The position numbers and the translations under genes were made by a program. Below are positions 8,643 to 16,138 of a stretch of 64,000 bases of DNA, one piece after another. The notes beneath the pieces were generated by a model. That model saw only the letters and a list, made by a program, of their open reading frames with translations. It made no database searches and was not told the DNA's origin. Origin of the DNA: Erythrobacter sp. UBA1916 (GTDB lineage: Bacteria; Pseudomonadota; Alphaproteobacteria; Sphingomonadales; Sphingomonadaceae); NCBI GenBank assembly GCA_002337385.1, contig DDFY01000004.1:47520-111519 (forward strand), read 5' to 3'. Position 1 is the stretch's first letter. Each line of letters begins with the position of its first letter.

Positions 8643-9871
8643 AACAGCACGCTCCGCTTGCGATTGCCAATGGCCGTCTGGTCACGCCTGGGGGCGTGGT
8701 CGAGGGGGGCTTGCGCTGCGCCGATGGGCTGATCCTCGCCGTGGGCGACGTCTCGCCGGAAGAGGGCGACACTGTTGTCGATGCGGGCGGGCTGCTGATC
8801 GCGCCGGGTCTGGTCGACCTTGGTGTCTTCGCGGTCGACAAGCCGGCGTTCCACTTTGGCGGGATCACTCGGGCCGGGCTGATGCCCGATTGTTCGCCGT
8901 TTCTCGATCACCCGGCGCGGGTGCGGTTCATGGCACAGAGTGGCAAGCCCGACTTCTGGGTTCATCCCTTTGCTGCGGCCACCATCGGTCTTGCCGGAGA
9001 GCAACTGGCCGAACTGGCGCTGATGCGTGAGGCCGGGGCGAAGGCGGTGGCGACCGGGCGGCGCTGGATCGGCGATAGCGGCGTGATGCTGCGGCTGATG
9101 CAATATGCCGCCATGCTCGATTTGCCCGTGGTCGCCCATGCCGAGGATGCGGGGCTGGCGGGCCGCGCTGCTGCCACGGCGGGCGAAATGGCCACGCGGC
9201 TGGGCTTGCCCTCGGCCCCTGCTGAAGCCGAAACGCTGGCCTTGGCGCGCGATATTGCGCTGGCCGAGATGACCGGCGCGCGTCTCCATGCAAGGCAGGT
9301 GACGACGCGGGCAGGGCTCGCACTGGTGCGTGCGGCCAAGGCACGCGGCGTGGCGGTCACCGCCGGGGTGACGCCTGCCCACTTCATGCTCTCGGACCTC
9401 GCTCTGGCCGACTTCCGCACCTTCGCTCGCCTTTCGCCGCCCTTGCGCAGCGAAGACGACCGGCAGGCCGTGATCGAGGCGATTGGCGATGGCACAATTG
9501 ATACAATCGGCTCCGGACACGATCCGCGCGGGCCGGAAGACAAGCGTCTGCCCTTTGCCGATGCCGAACCCGGCATGGCCGGAGCCGAAACGCTGCTCGC
9601 CATGGTGCTGACGCTGGTGCGCGATGGGGTGATCGATATGTCCCGCGCTTTCGATCTGGTGGCACGCAACCCGGCAGACATTCTCGGCGTTGCGGCGGGC
9701 ATTCTGGACCCCAATGCCGAGGCCGACATCGTGCTGGTCGATCCGGCGCGGCCCTGGCTGGTGGACCGGCGCAAGATGGCGGCGGCGGCGGGGAACACCC
9801 CGTTTGATCGGCAACCGGCGGAAGGGCGTGTCACCCGGATGTGGAAGGGCGGCGTGGAGATCGCGCTCTAA
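8639..9871 (+). CDS. Dihydroorotase-like protein lacking catalytic metal ligands (pseudo-DHOase, PyrC')
   Basis: A 410-residue amidohydrolase-fold protein related to dihydroorotase. The usual DxHxH metal motif after PGL[IV]D reads DLGVF at residues 60-64, so both His are lost. The Asp-rich ligand loop before the central His (usually SDDG-like) reads TGRRWIGDS. A central His in VVAHAED and a partial GSGHDPRGPEDK remain. In class A ATCases, PyrB assembles with an inactive DHOase homologue that only stabilises the complex; the four-base overlap with pyrB fits that role. If so, an active dihydroorotase should be encoded elsewhere in the genome. Confidence 0.8.
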   Translation: MKQHAPLAIANGRLVTPGGVVEGGLRCADGLILAVGDVSPEEGDTVVDAGGLLIAPGLVDLGVFAVDKPAFHFGGITRAGLMPDCSPFLDHPARVRFMAQSGKPDFWVHPFAAATIGLAGEQLAELALMREAGAKAVATGRRWIGDSGVMLRLMQYAAMLDLPVVAHAEDAGLAGRAAATAGEMATRLGLPSAPAEAETLALARDIALAEMTGARLHARQVTTRAGLALVRAAKARGVAVTAGVTPAHFMLSDLALADFRTFARLSPPLRSEDDRQAVIEAIGDGTIDTIGSGHDPRGPEDKRLPFADAEPGMAGAETLLAMVLTLVRDGVIDMSRAFDLVARNPADILGVAAGILDPNAEADIVLVDPARPWLVDRRKMAAAAGNTPFDRQPAEGRVTRMWKGGVEIAL

Positions 9872-9877
9872 TGCAAA

Positions 9878-9931
9878 CGGGCCGCCATCCGGTTGGAATG
9901 GCGACCCGCTTGGGGAAACCTTGGTTTTTTT
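9878..9931 (+). terminator. Probable terminator after pyrB-pyrC'
   Basis: CGGGCCGCCAT at 9878-9888 pairs with ATGGCGACCCG at 9898-9908 with one mismatch, and a run of T follows at 9925-9931. The gap between stem and T-run is longer than usual. It lies between convergent genes. Confidence 0.5.
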
Positions 9932-9940
9932 GAGGCGGGA

Positions 9941-11317
9941 TCAGCGGCGCGCGAGCTGCGGGGCTGCGGTGATCGCGCCGGGCAGCGGATTGGCCGCCGA
10001 CCAGCTGATGCAGCCGGAACCGGCCGAACGCACATTGCGGCACATCGCGGCGCTGGCGTTGCGGTCGAAGCCATTGGCCGACACGCGCCAGTAACGCTTG
10101 CCGCGCACCGTTGCCTGCGTAATCACCATGTCGTGATTGGCCAGCTCGGGGAAGCGCCCGAGATAGACGTTCCAGGCCCGGCGTGCACCGGCTTCGCTAG
10201 TGAAGCTGCCAAGCTGGACCAGATGCGAGCCATCGGCGCTACGGCTGGCCAGCGGCGTGTTGCCCGGCGCAACCATGCGCGCAGGGGCTGCCGCCGGAAG
10301 CGCCTGCACCACCGGGTTGCTGACGTAGGTCAGGCTATCGGTGGCGGTGGCGCGCTCGATGACGCTCGCGGCGGGGGGCACATCAGAGAAAGTCGTAGCG
10401 AAGTTGCTGGAAGGCGTCGGGGCGACAGGAGCCGCTTCCATCGCCAGCGTGGCAGCAGTTTCGGCCGCAGGGGCGGAAACCACCGGCGCATGGCCAGCGG
10501 AGGAACTGAGAGCGGGGACATCGCCCACCGCGGCCAGTTCAGCACCATCATAGATGGCGGTCGGGAAGCTCTCGACCTCGGCGTACTGCGGTGCGCCTTG
10601 TGCGGGCGAAAGCGCCAGTTCGAGCGGCTGGCCGCTATCCTGAACATTTGCGGGCACGCCAAGCAGGCCGGCAATCCGCTGCTGGTAAGCATCGGCGCTG
10701 GCAAGGCCCGCCCATTCCTCAAGCCGGTCATCGACGTCGCCGGACGCAAGATCCTGCTGCGCCATCAGCCGTGCTTCGCGCCAACGTCCGGCCATGGCAA
10801 AGGCATAGGCGAGGTTCTGGCGCATCTTGACCGTGTTTTCGCCCGCGCGGATCGCGTTCGACATGATGTGAATGCCGCGCTCGGGCTGACCGGCGAGCGA
10901 CATGGCGAGGCCAAGGTCGGCCTTCGCGATCTCGCCGCTCCAGGTGTCGAGCAGTACGGTAGCTTCGGGGTACTTGGCCTGAGCGATCTGGGCGAGCGCG
11001 AGGCTCAGCGCCACGCGCGGGCTGTTCTCGCCAAGGTCCATGGCATCGGTGAAGGTGGTTTCCGCCGAGGCAAAGCGGCCTGCATCGAGGTAGGCATCGC
11101 CCAGCGCAAGGCGCAGCTTGGCATCGCGCGGGCTGGCGGCGACTGCGGCCTCTGCCTGCTCAATTGCCGGGTTGGTTTCGGCCATCTGGACCGTTTCGCC
11201 AGCGTAGGACGCCTCGGTGTGGGCGACAGGTCCGCCCGCGCAGCCGGTCACAAAGGCGGCGGCCATGGCCGAGGTGAGGCCATGGCGAAGAGCTGTCTTG
11301 GAGATCATGGCAGTCAT
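9941..11317 (-). CDS. Lipoprotein with TPR-like repeats and C-terminal SPOR domain
   Basis: A 458-residue protein starting at the ATG at 11317, chosen because GAGGG lies about 11 bases upstream and a lipoprotein signal follows at once, with lipobox VTGC and acylated Cys at residue 26. Residues about 45-200 resemble TPR helices (LRLALGDAYLDAGRFASAET). An Ala/Pro-rich linker follows, then a SPOR domain (SHLVQLGSFTSEAGARRAW) that should bind denuded septal peptidoglycan. It sits downstream of a ParA-type ATPase on the same strand. An envelope or division role is inferred. Confidence 0.78.
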   Translation of the reverse strand: MTAMISKTALRHGLTSAMAAAFVTGCAGGPVAHTEASYAGETVQMAETNPAIEQAEAAVAASPRDAKLRLALGDAYLDAGRFASAETTFTDAMDLGENSPRVALSLALAQIAQAKYPEATVLLDTWSGEIAKADLGLAMSLAGQPERGIHIMSNAIRAGENTVKMRQNLAYAFAMAGRWREARLMAQQDLASGDVDDRLEEWAGLASADAYQQRIAGLLGVPANVQDSGQPLELALSPAQGAPQYAEVESFPTAIYDGAELAAVGDVPALSSSAGHAPVVSAPAAETAATLAMEAAPVAPTPSSNFATTFSDVPPAASVIERATATDSLTYVSNPVVQALPAAAPARMVAPGNTPLASRSADGSHLVQLGSFTSEAGARRAWNVYLGRFPELANHDMVITQATVRGKRYWRVSANGFDRNASAAMCRNVRSAGSGCISWSAANPLPGAITAAPQLARR

Positions 11318-11416
11318 GGTCGTATGTCCCTCAGGCCCTGGAAGTGGTTGCAACGGCGGTGCGGGCGAGCCGTTCGCGTTGCGCAAGTGTCATCGAGAAA
11401 GTGGTTGAACAGCCGG

Positions 11417-12136
11417 TCATTGCTGCGCGACCCGGCGGCCGAACCCGCCTTGCGGCCGGGCACCTGCGCCCTGCTGCGAGACCTTCTGGTGGCCGGAGAA
11501 AACGGTGCGCCGGAAGTTCTTTTCGAGCCGGTCAGCGATGTAGTTCCATAGCGCGGCAACTTCCTGCGCGCTGCGCCCCTCGGGATCGACCTCCATCACC
11601 GTGCGGCCATCGATCATCGAGGCGGCGAAATCGGTGCGGTGGTGCACCGTGATCGGAGCAACCGTGCCGTGCTGCGACAGCGCAACGGCGGCTTCGGACG
11701 TGATTCGCGCCTTCGGGGTGGCGCCGTTGACGACGAAGATCAGCGGCTTGCCCGCGCGCTCACACAGATCGACCGTAGCGCCGACAGCGCGCAGATCGTG
11801 CGGGCTGGGGCGGGTGGGCACGACCATCAGTTCGGCCACCGCGATTACGGACTGGATCGCCATGGTGATGGCGGGCGGTGTATCGATGACGGCAAGCTTG
11901 AAGCCCTGCTGGCGCAGGATGGCGAGATCGTTGGCAAGGCGGGCCACGGTGGTCTGGGCGAAGGCGGGAAAGTCTGCCTCGCGCTCGTTCCACCAGTCGG
12001 CCAGAGAGCCTTGCGGATCGATGTCGATCAGGACCACCGGTCCGGCGCCGGCGCGTTGCGCCTGCACGGCCAGGTGGCCTGACAGCGTGGTCTTTCCAGA
12101 GCCACCCTTCTGTGATGCCAAAGCCAGTACGCGCAA
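11417..12136 (-). CDS. ParA/MinD-type partition ATPase
   Basis: About 239 residues with the deviant Walker A KGGSGKTT at residues 10-17, the DIDPQGSLADW switch and the VIDTPPA Walker B. A TTG at 12136 is the likely start: AAAGGGGA sits about eight bases upstream, and family homology begins exactly there. No ParB gene or parS-like sites are adjacent, so this is probably an orphan ParA that positions a protein cargo rather than a plasmid partition system. Flanking SPOR-domain genes suggest a link to cell-pole or division-site work, which is inference. Confidence 0.85.
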   Translation of the reverse strand: MRVLALASQKGGSGKTTLSGHLAVQAQRAGAGPVVLIDIDPQGSLADWWNEREADFPAFAQTTVARLANDLAILRQQGFKLAVIDTPPAITMAIQSVIAVAELMVVPTRPSPHDLRAVGATVDLCERAGKPLIFVVNGATPKARITSEAAVALSQHGTVAPITVHHRTDFAASMIDGRTVMEVDPEGRSAQEVAALWNYIADRLEKNFRRTVFSGHQKVSQQGAGARPQGGFGRRVAQQ

Positions 12137-12404
12137 GGCGTGTCCCCTTTGAAAACCGTTGGTCAAACAATGCACTCGAAGGTGCTTTGGATGCTGGCTT
12201 CGCAGATCACCGTTTATTTTGGGTTAAGCTGACGCCGGATGGTGTGCCCTATTCGCTGCAGGGGCGGTGCCCTTAGTGATCACCTCGGGCCATGCGGAAG
12301 CCATGGCGGGGCAATCGCACCGCACATAAACTCTTTGCTAAAGCTTGATTTACTATGAGAGGATCGAACTGGCTGGCATTGGCCTGATTGCTTAAGGAAG
12401 CGGC

Positions 12405-13535
12405 ATGTTCCTGCGCACAAAAATCGGCACTGTGTTTACTGTGATCGCGGCGGCATCGCTGGGGAGCGCAGGCCCGCTCATGGCCAACGTTCGCGACGGT
12501 GTCGACGCCTGGAGCCGGGGTGACTATTCCGAAGCGGTCGCGCTGTGGGAAGGTCCGGCGGCGGCTGGCGATGCCGATGCCCTGTTCAATCTGGCGCAGG
12601 CATACCGCCTCGGGCGCGGCGTGCCGTCCGACATGGCCATGGCCCAGGATCTCTATCGCCGCGCGGCTGAGGCGGGCCACGTGCAGGCAGCCGATACCTA
12701 TGGCCTTATGCTGTTCCAGGACGGGCGCCGCGAAGAAGCCTTGCCCTATGTCATGTCAGCGGCGCGGCGCGGCGATCCGCGCGCACAGTATTTGCTCGGC
12801 ATTGCGCATTTCAACGGCGACCTGGCCGAGCGCGACTGGGTGCAGGCCTATGCCCTGATGACTTTAGCCAATGCGCAAGGCCTGCCGCAGGCCGCGCCCG
12901 CGATTGCCGAGATGGACCAGCACATTCCGCTGGAGCAGCGCCAGCAGGCGGCGGCGCTGGCGCGGCGACTTCAGGCCGAAGCGGAATCGGCGCGCGCGGT
13001 GGAGCTGGCCCAGTTCGACCTGACCGGGCAGGCCGGACCGGGTGCGCCGAGCACGCCCAGCGCCAGTTCTCCGGTGCCGCGGGCAATTCCCACCACCGCG
13101 GTGTCGCCGTCGGTTGCCGCTGCACGGGCTGCCGTAATCGAGGCAAGGCAAGCCACCGGCACCGAAAGCCCGGCCGAGGCAGGCGCAACCTTCGCCCGTG
13201 CGCCCCAAGCGACCCCGCCAACCAGACCTGCTCCGGCACCGACGCCGGCTCGCGTGGCGGCTGCAGAATCGCAACCCCGTCCCGCACCGGCCCCTTCCGC
13301 CATGACCGGGCCTTGGAAGGTCCAGCTGGGCGCGTTCTCCGTGCAGGGCAATGCGGAGCGGCTTTGGTCTTCGCTCGCCGGGCGCAGCGAACTGGCCGGG
13401 GCGCAGCGCGTGCTGGTGCCCAGCGGCCGCGTGACGCGCTTGCTCGCTGGCGGGTTCCCCAGCCGCAGCGCTGCGCAGACGGCGTGCTCGGCGCTCAAGC
13501 GCGGCGGGCATGACTGCCTCGTCACCCGCAACTAG
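12405..13535 (+). CDS. Sel1-repeat protein with C-terminal SPOR domain
   Basis: A 376-residue secreted or periplasmic protein. The first 27 residues form a signal peptide. Residues about 30-165 contain Sel1-like repeats (ADALFNLAQAYRLGRGVPSD, AQYLLGIAHFNGDLAERDW). A long Ala/Pro-rich linker leads to a SPOR domain at about 302-375 (GPWKVQLGAFSVQGNAERLW). SPOR domains bind glycan strands stripped of stem peptides at the division site. The ATG at 12405 has AAGGAAG upstream. It is divergent from the ParA gene. Confidence 0.82.
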   Translation: MFLRTKIGTVFTVIAAASLGSAGPLMANVRDGVDAWSRGDYSEAVALWEGPAAAGDADALFNLAQAYRLGRGVPSDMAMAQDLYRRAAEAGHVQAADTYGLMLFQDGRREEALPYVMSAARRGDPRAQYLLGIAHFNGDLAERDWVQAYALMTLANAQGLPQAAPAIAEMDQHIPLEQRQQAAALARRLQAEAESARAVELAQFDLTGQAGPGAPSTPSASSPVPRAIPTTAVSPSVAAARAAVIEARQATGTESPAEAGATFARAPQATPPTRPAPAPTPARVAAAESQPRPAPAPSAMTGPWKVQLGAFSVQGNAERLWSSLAGRSELAGAQRVLVPSGRVTRLLAGGFPSRSAAQTACSALKRGGHDCLVTRN

Positions 13536-13591
13536 GCCCTGACGCAAGCCGCCTGCGCATAGTCTTTCGCGCGCCGCGCGACCTCTGCTAG

Positions 13592-14887
13592 ATGCTTGCG
13601 GCCATGCCGACGAGCGCACCCCTTCCAGACCACCGTGAGGCGCTCCCGGTTGCGGCCCCTCAGCGCTTGTCGAGCCTCGACTTCATTCGCGGAATTGCGG
13701 TGCTGGGCATTCTTGTCGCCAATGTGGTGGGCTTCGGCCAGCCGCTGCTTGCCTATATGTGGCCGGGGGCCTTCCTGACGCCGCATGGCGAGGGTTCGGA
13801 CTGGCTGTGGGTGGCGCAGTTCGTGCTCGTCGATGGCAAGATGCGCGGGCTGTTCTCGCTGTTGTTCGGCGCCGGGCTGGCGCTGATGGCGGAAAAGGCG
13901 GGCGAAGACGGGCGGGTGGGGCTGATGAGCCTGCAATTGCGCAGGCTTGGCTGGCTTTTGCTGTTCGGCCTGCTCCACTTCTACTTCCTGTGGCGCGGCG
14001 ATATTCTGGTGCTCTACGCGCTGATGGGCATGGCGGCGCTGCTGTTCCTGCACTGGCCGCGGATGAACCTGCTGGTGATGGGCACGCTGCTCTATGTGCT
14101 GGGCATGGTGATCAACATGGCGCTCATGGCGAGCCCTTTCCTGATTGCCGAGACCAGCCTTGGCGCAGGCGAGGCCATGGCCGAGGCGCGGGCTTCCCTT
14201 GTCACGGCGGAGCAGGCGGCGATCGCGCGGAGCGCGGTGGAAACGGCGATCATGACCTCGGGCAGCTATGCGGACTTCGTCGCGCACAACCTGAGGCAGT
14301 ACCTCACGGCGCCCTTTACCAATGCCTTGCTCTATCTGTTCGAGACCTTGCCGCTGATGCTGATCGGCATGGCGCTCTATCGCTATGGCCTGTTCAGCGG
14401 CGGCCTCGATGCGGTGCGCCTGCGCTGGTGGAGCTGGGCAGGGGTGGTGCTCGGATCGCTCGCCACGCTGGCGGTGGCGCTGTGGATCAAGGCGACGGGG
14501 CTGACCTATTGGGGCACCATTGCCGCTTTCATGGCCTTCTCGCATTTGCTGCGATTGCCGGTGATCCTTGGCCTTGCGGCGCTGCTCGCGCTTGCTGCAC
14601 CTTCAGCGCAAGGCTGGCTGGCGCGGAGGTTACGAGCGGCGGGGCAAATGGCCTTCAGCAACTATCTCGGCACCTCGGTGGTGATGGTGCTGGTGTTTCA
14701 TCCCTGGGCGGGAGGGCTGTGGGGCAAGCTGACGAGGCCGGAGCTTTATCTGGTGGCGCTGGGCGGCTGCGTGTTGATGCTCACATGGTCGCAGCCGTGG
14801 CTGGTACGGTTCCGATTCGGTCCGCTCGAATGGTTGTGGCGCTGCCTGACCTATGGGCGGCTGTTTCCGCTTAGACGGGAGGACTAA
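13592..14887 (+). CDS. DUF418 (YeiB-family) membrane protein
   Basis: A 431-residue multi-spanning membrane protein. It opens with the family signature LSSLDFIRGIAVLGILVAN and ends with the DUF418 region containing AAGQMAFSNYLGTSVVM and a final WL.RFRFGPLEWLWR-like stretch. The molecular function of the family is not established. The start could also be the ATG at 13604 (MPTSAP), and neither start has a clear ribosome site. It has normal length and no nearby partner genes. Confidence 0.85.
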   Translation: MLAAMPTSAPLPDHREALPVAAPQRLSSLDFIRGIAVLGILVANVVGFGQPLLAYMWPGAFLTPHGEGSDWLWVAQFVLVDGKMRGLFSLLFGAGLALMAEKAGEDGRVGLMSLQLRRLGWLLLFGLLHFYFLWRGDILVLYALMGMAALLFLHWPRMNLLVMGTLLYVLGMVINMALMASPFLIAETSLGAGEAMAEARASLVTAEQAAIARSAVETAIMTSGSYADFVAHNLRQYLTAPFTNALLYLFETLPLMLIGMALYRYGLFSGGLDAVRLRWWSWAGVVLGSLATLAVALWIKATGLTYWGTIAAFMAFSHLLRLPVILGLAALLALAAPSAQGWLARRLRAAGQMAFSNYLGTSVVMVLVFHPWAGGLWGKLTRPELYLVALGGCVLMLTWSQPWLVRFRFGPLEWLWRCLTYGRLFPLRRED

Positions 14888-14902
14888 TATTGCCCTTGCT
14901 AT

Positions 14903-14944
14903 TGCGAATAGATCGCATAGACTGGCTCGTGCGAATCAATCGCA
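14903..14944 (+). promoter_or_regulatory. Two Fur-box-like operators upstream of bfd
   Basis: TGCGA-N5-TCGCA occurs twice as a perfect inverted repeat, at 14903-14917 and 14930-14944, with centres 27 bp apart. Both match the 7-1-7 Fur layout TGCGAAT-n-ATTCGCA, the second with one mismatch. The second ends at the bfd ribosome-binding site. Iron regulation of bfd and bfr is expected; Fur binding itself is inferred. Confidence 0.6.
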
Positions 14945-14960
14945 GGAGTGGACAGGGTCA

Positions 14961-15155
14961 ATGTACATCTGCATCTGCAATGCCATTAAGGAATGCGAAC
15001 TGCGCAAGGCTGCGCGGCTGTGCCCCGGTGATGCGGAAGGTATCTATGACGCGCTTGGCAAGAAGCCGAACTGCGGCCACTGCCTTGAAGAGGCAGAAGA
15101 CCTGATCGCGGAAGAGCGCAGTTCGGTCCTCCAGCCGGAGTATATTGCGGCCTGA
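14961..15155 (+). CDS. bfd: Bacterioferritin-associated ferredoxin-like [2Fe-2S] protein
   Basis: A 64-residue protein with the four-Cys BFD pattern: CIC at residues 4-6 and, later, NCGHCLEEAE (C-x2-C). Bfd binds bacterioferritin and reduces its ferric core so that iron can be released. The ATG at 14961 is preceded by AGGAG and GACAGGG. It lies 124 bp before bfr, the expected partner, on the same strand, with two Fur-like operators immediately upstream. It has normal length for the family. Confidence 0.9.
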   Translation: MYICICNAIKECELRKAARLCPGDAEGIYDALGKKPNCGHCLEEAEDLIAEERSSVLQPEYIAA

Positions 15156-15278
15156 TTTGCATTCGCAAAAGCGCAGTTTTCCGCCATTTTTCAACACTGA
15201 AATCGTAGAAATCGCTTGCCCTGCTGCGGCATGGTGTCCCACATGGCCGTATATTCCCTAAGCCAGTGGAGAAATCAC

Positions 15279-15761
15279 ATGAAGGGCGACGAAAAGGTCA
15301 TCGAGTTCCTCAACCAGGCACTCACCAATGAACTGACCGCGATCAACCAGTACTGGCTGCACTACCGTGTGCTGAAGGACTGGGGCGTGCACAAGCTCGC
15401 CGAATACGAGCGGCACGAGAGCATCGACGAGATGAAGCACGCCGATATTCTCGCCGAGCGTATCCTGTTCCTGAACGGGCTGCCCAATTTCCAGGCGATC
15501 CACCGGCTGAAGGTGGGGGAGACGGTCGAGGAAATCCTCAAGGCCGATCTGGCGATGGAGAACGATGCGATTCCCCTGCTGCGCGATGCGGTCGCTCACT
15601 GCGAGGTGGTGCGTGACTATGTCAGCCGCGACCTGTTCGCCTCGATCCTCGAAAGCGAGGAAGAGCATGTCGACTTCCTCGAAACCCAGTTCGACATGAT
15701 CGAACGGATGGGTCTGCAGAACTACGTTCAGCTTAATTCGTCGGCCCCCAGCGAAGGCTGA
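15279..15761 (+). CDS. bfr: Bacterioferritin
   Basis: A 160-residue iron-storage ferritin subunit. All ferroxidase ligands align with E. coli numbering: E18, E51, H54, E94, E127 and H130. Haem-binding M52 is also present, so this is a haem-carrying Bfr rather than a plain ferritin. The chosen ATG at 15279 has GGAGA seven bases upstream; an in-frame extension to 15216 is not supported by homology. Another inverted repeat, TTTGC-ATTC-GCAAA at 15156-15169, lies in the bfd-bfr gap and might add iron control. Confidence 0.95.
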   Translation: MKGDEKVIEFLNQALTNELTAINQYWLHYRVLKDWGVHKLAEYERHESIDEMKHADILAERILFLNGLPNFQAIHRLKVGETVEEILKADLAMENDAIPLLRDAVAHCEVVRDYVSRDLFASILESEEEHVDFLETQFDMIERMGLQNYVQLNSSAPSEG

Positions 15762-15771
15762 TCCGGGCTTG

Positions 15772-15791
15772 GGCCCGGCGAGAGCCGGGCC
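15772..15791. terminator. Hairpin between bfr and a convergent small gene
   Basis: GGCCCGGC at 15772-15779 pairs perfectly with GCCGGGCC at 15784-15791 around a GAGA loop. It lies between two convergent genes. There is no T-tract, so termination is plausible but not certain. Confidence 0.45.
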
Positions 15792-15797
15792 GCCAGC

Positions 15798-16004
15798 TCA
15801 CTCCACGTGCCAGAACGGCAGGCGTCCGCGGTTATCGCGGCGGACGCTCGCGAGCCTGCGATCTTTTTGCCAGACTTCAGCCACACCGGCGGTCATGACG
15901 ATGTCGGTCACCACGAGCGCCGTGCGCAGATCGGGCACGTCGAACGTCATGGCAGAACCGCCTGCGGCAGGTGTGGGGGAAATATGCAGCGAATAACGAT
16001 CCAT
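15798..16004 (-). CDS. Small conserved-looking protein of unknown function
   Basis: A 68-residue protein that I do not recognise. The ATG at 16004 is preceded by GGAGAG six bases upstream, which makes translation credible. The sequence has a short beta-rich core (DLRTALVVTDIVMTAGVAEV) and a basic end, with no signal peptide or membrane helix. It converges on bfr with a hairpin between them. A role cannot be assigned. Confidence 0.55.
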   Translation of the reverse strand: MDRYSLHISPTPAAGGSAMTFDVPDLRTALVVTDIVMTAGVAEVWQKDRRLASVRRDNRGRLPFWHVE

Positions 16005-16138
16005 CAGATCTCTCCAACACAGCCGCAGGATGCCCGTCCCGCGCGCCTTCGTTCGATCCCCAAGTCCCTTATGACAGGGAAATGGTGCAGGAATATGTCA
16101 GGATCTGTCGCAGGTGTATCACCCGCCGAAATTTTCGC

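Noticed and set aside
11417..12136. Plasmid-type partition locus
   Set aside because: ParA only; no ParB gene and no parS-like repeats nearby, with chromosomal core genes on both sides.
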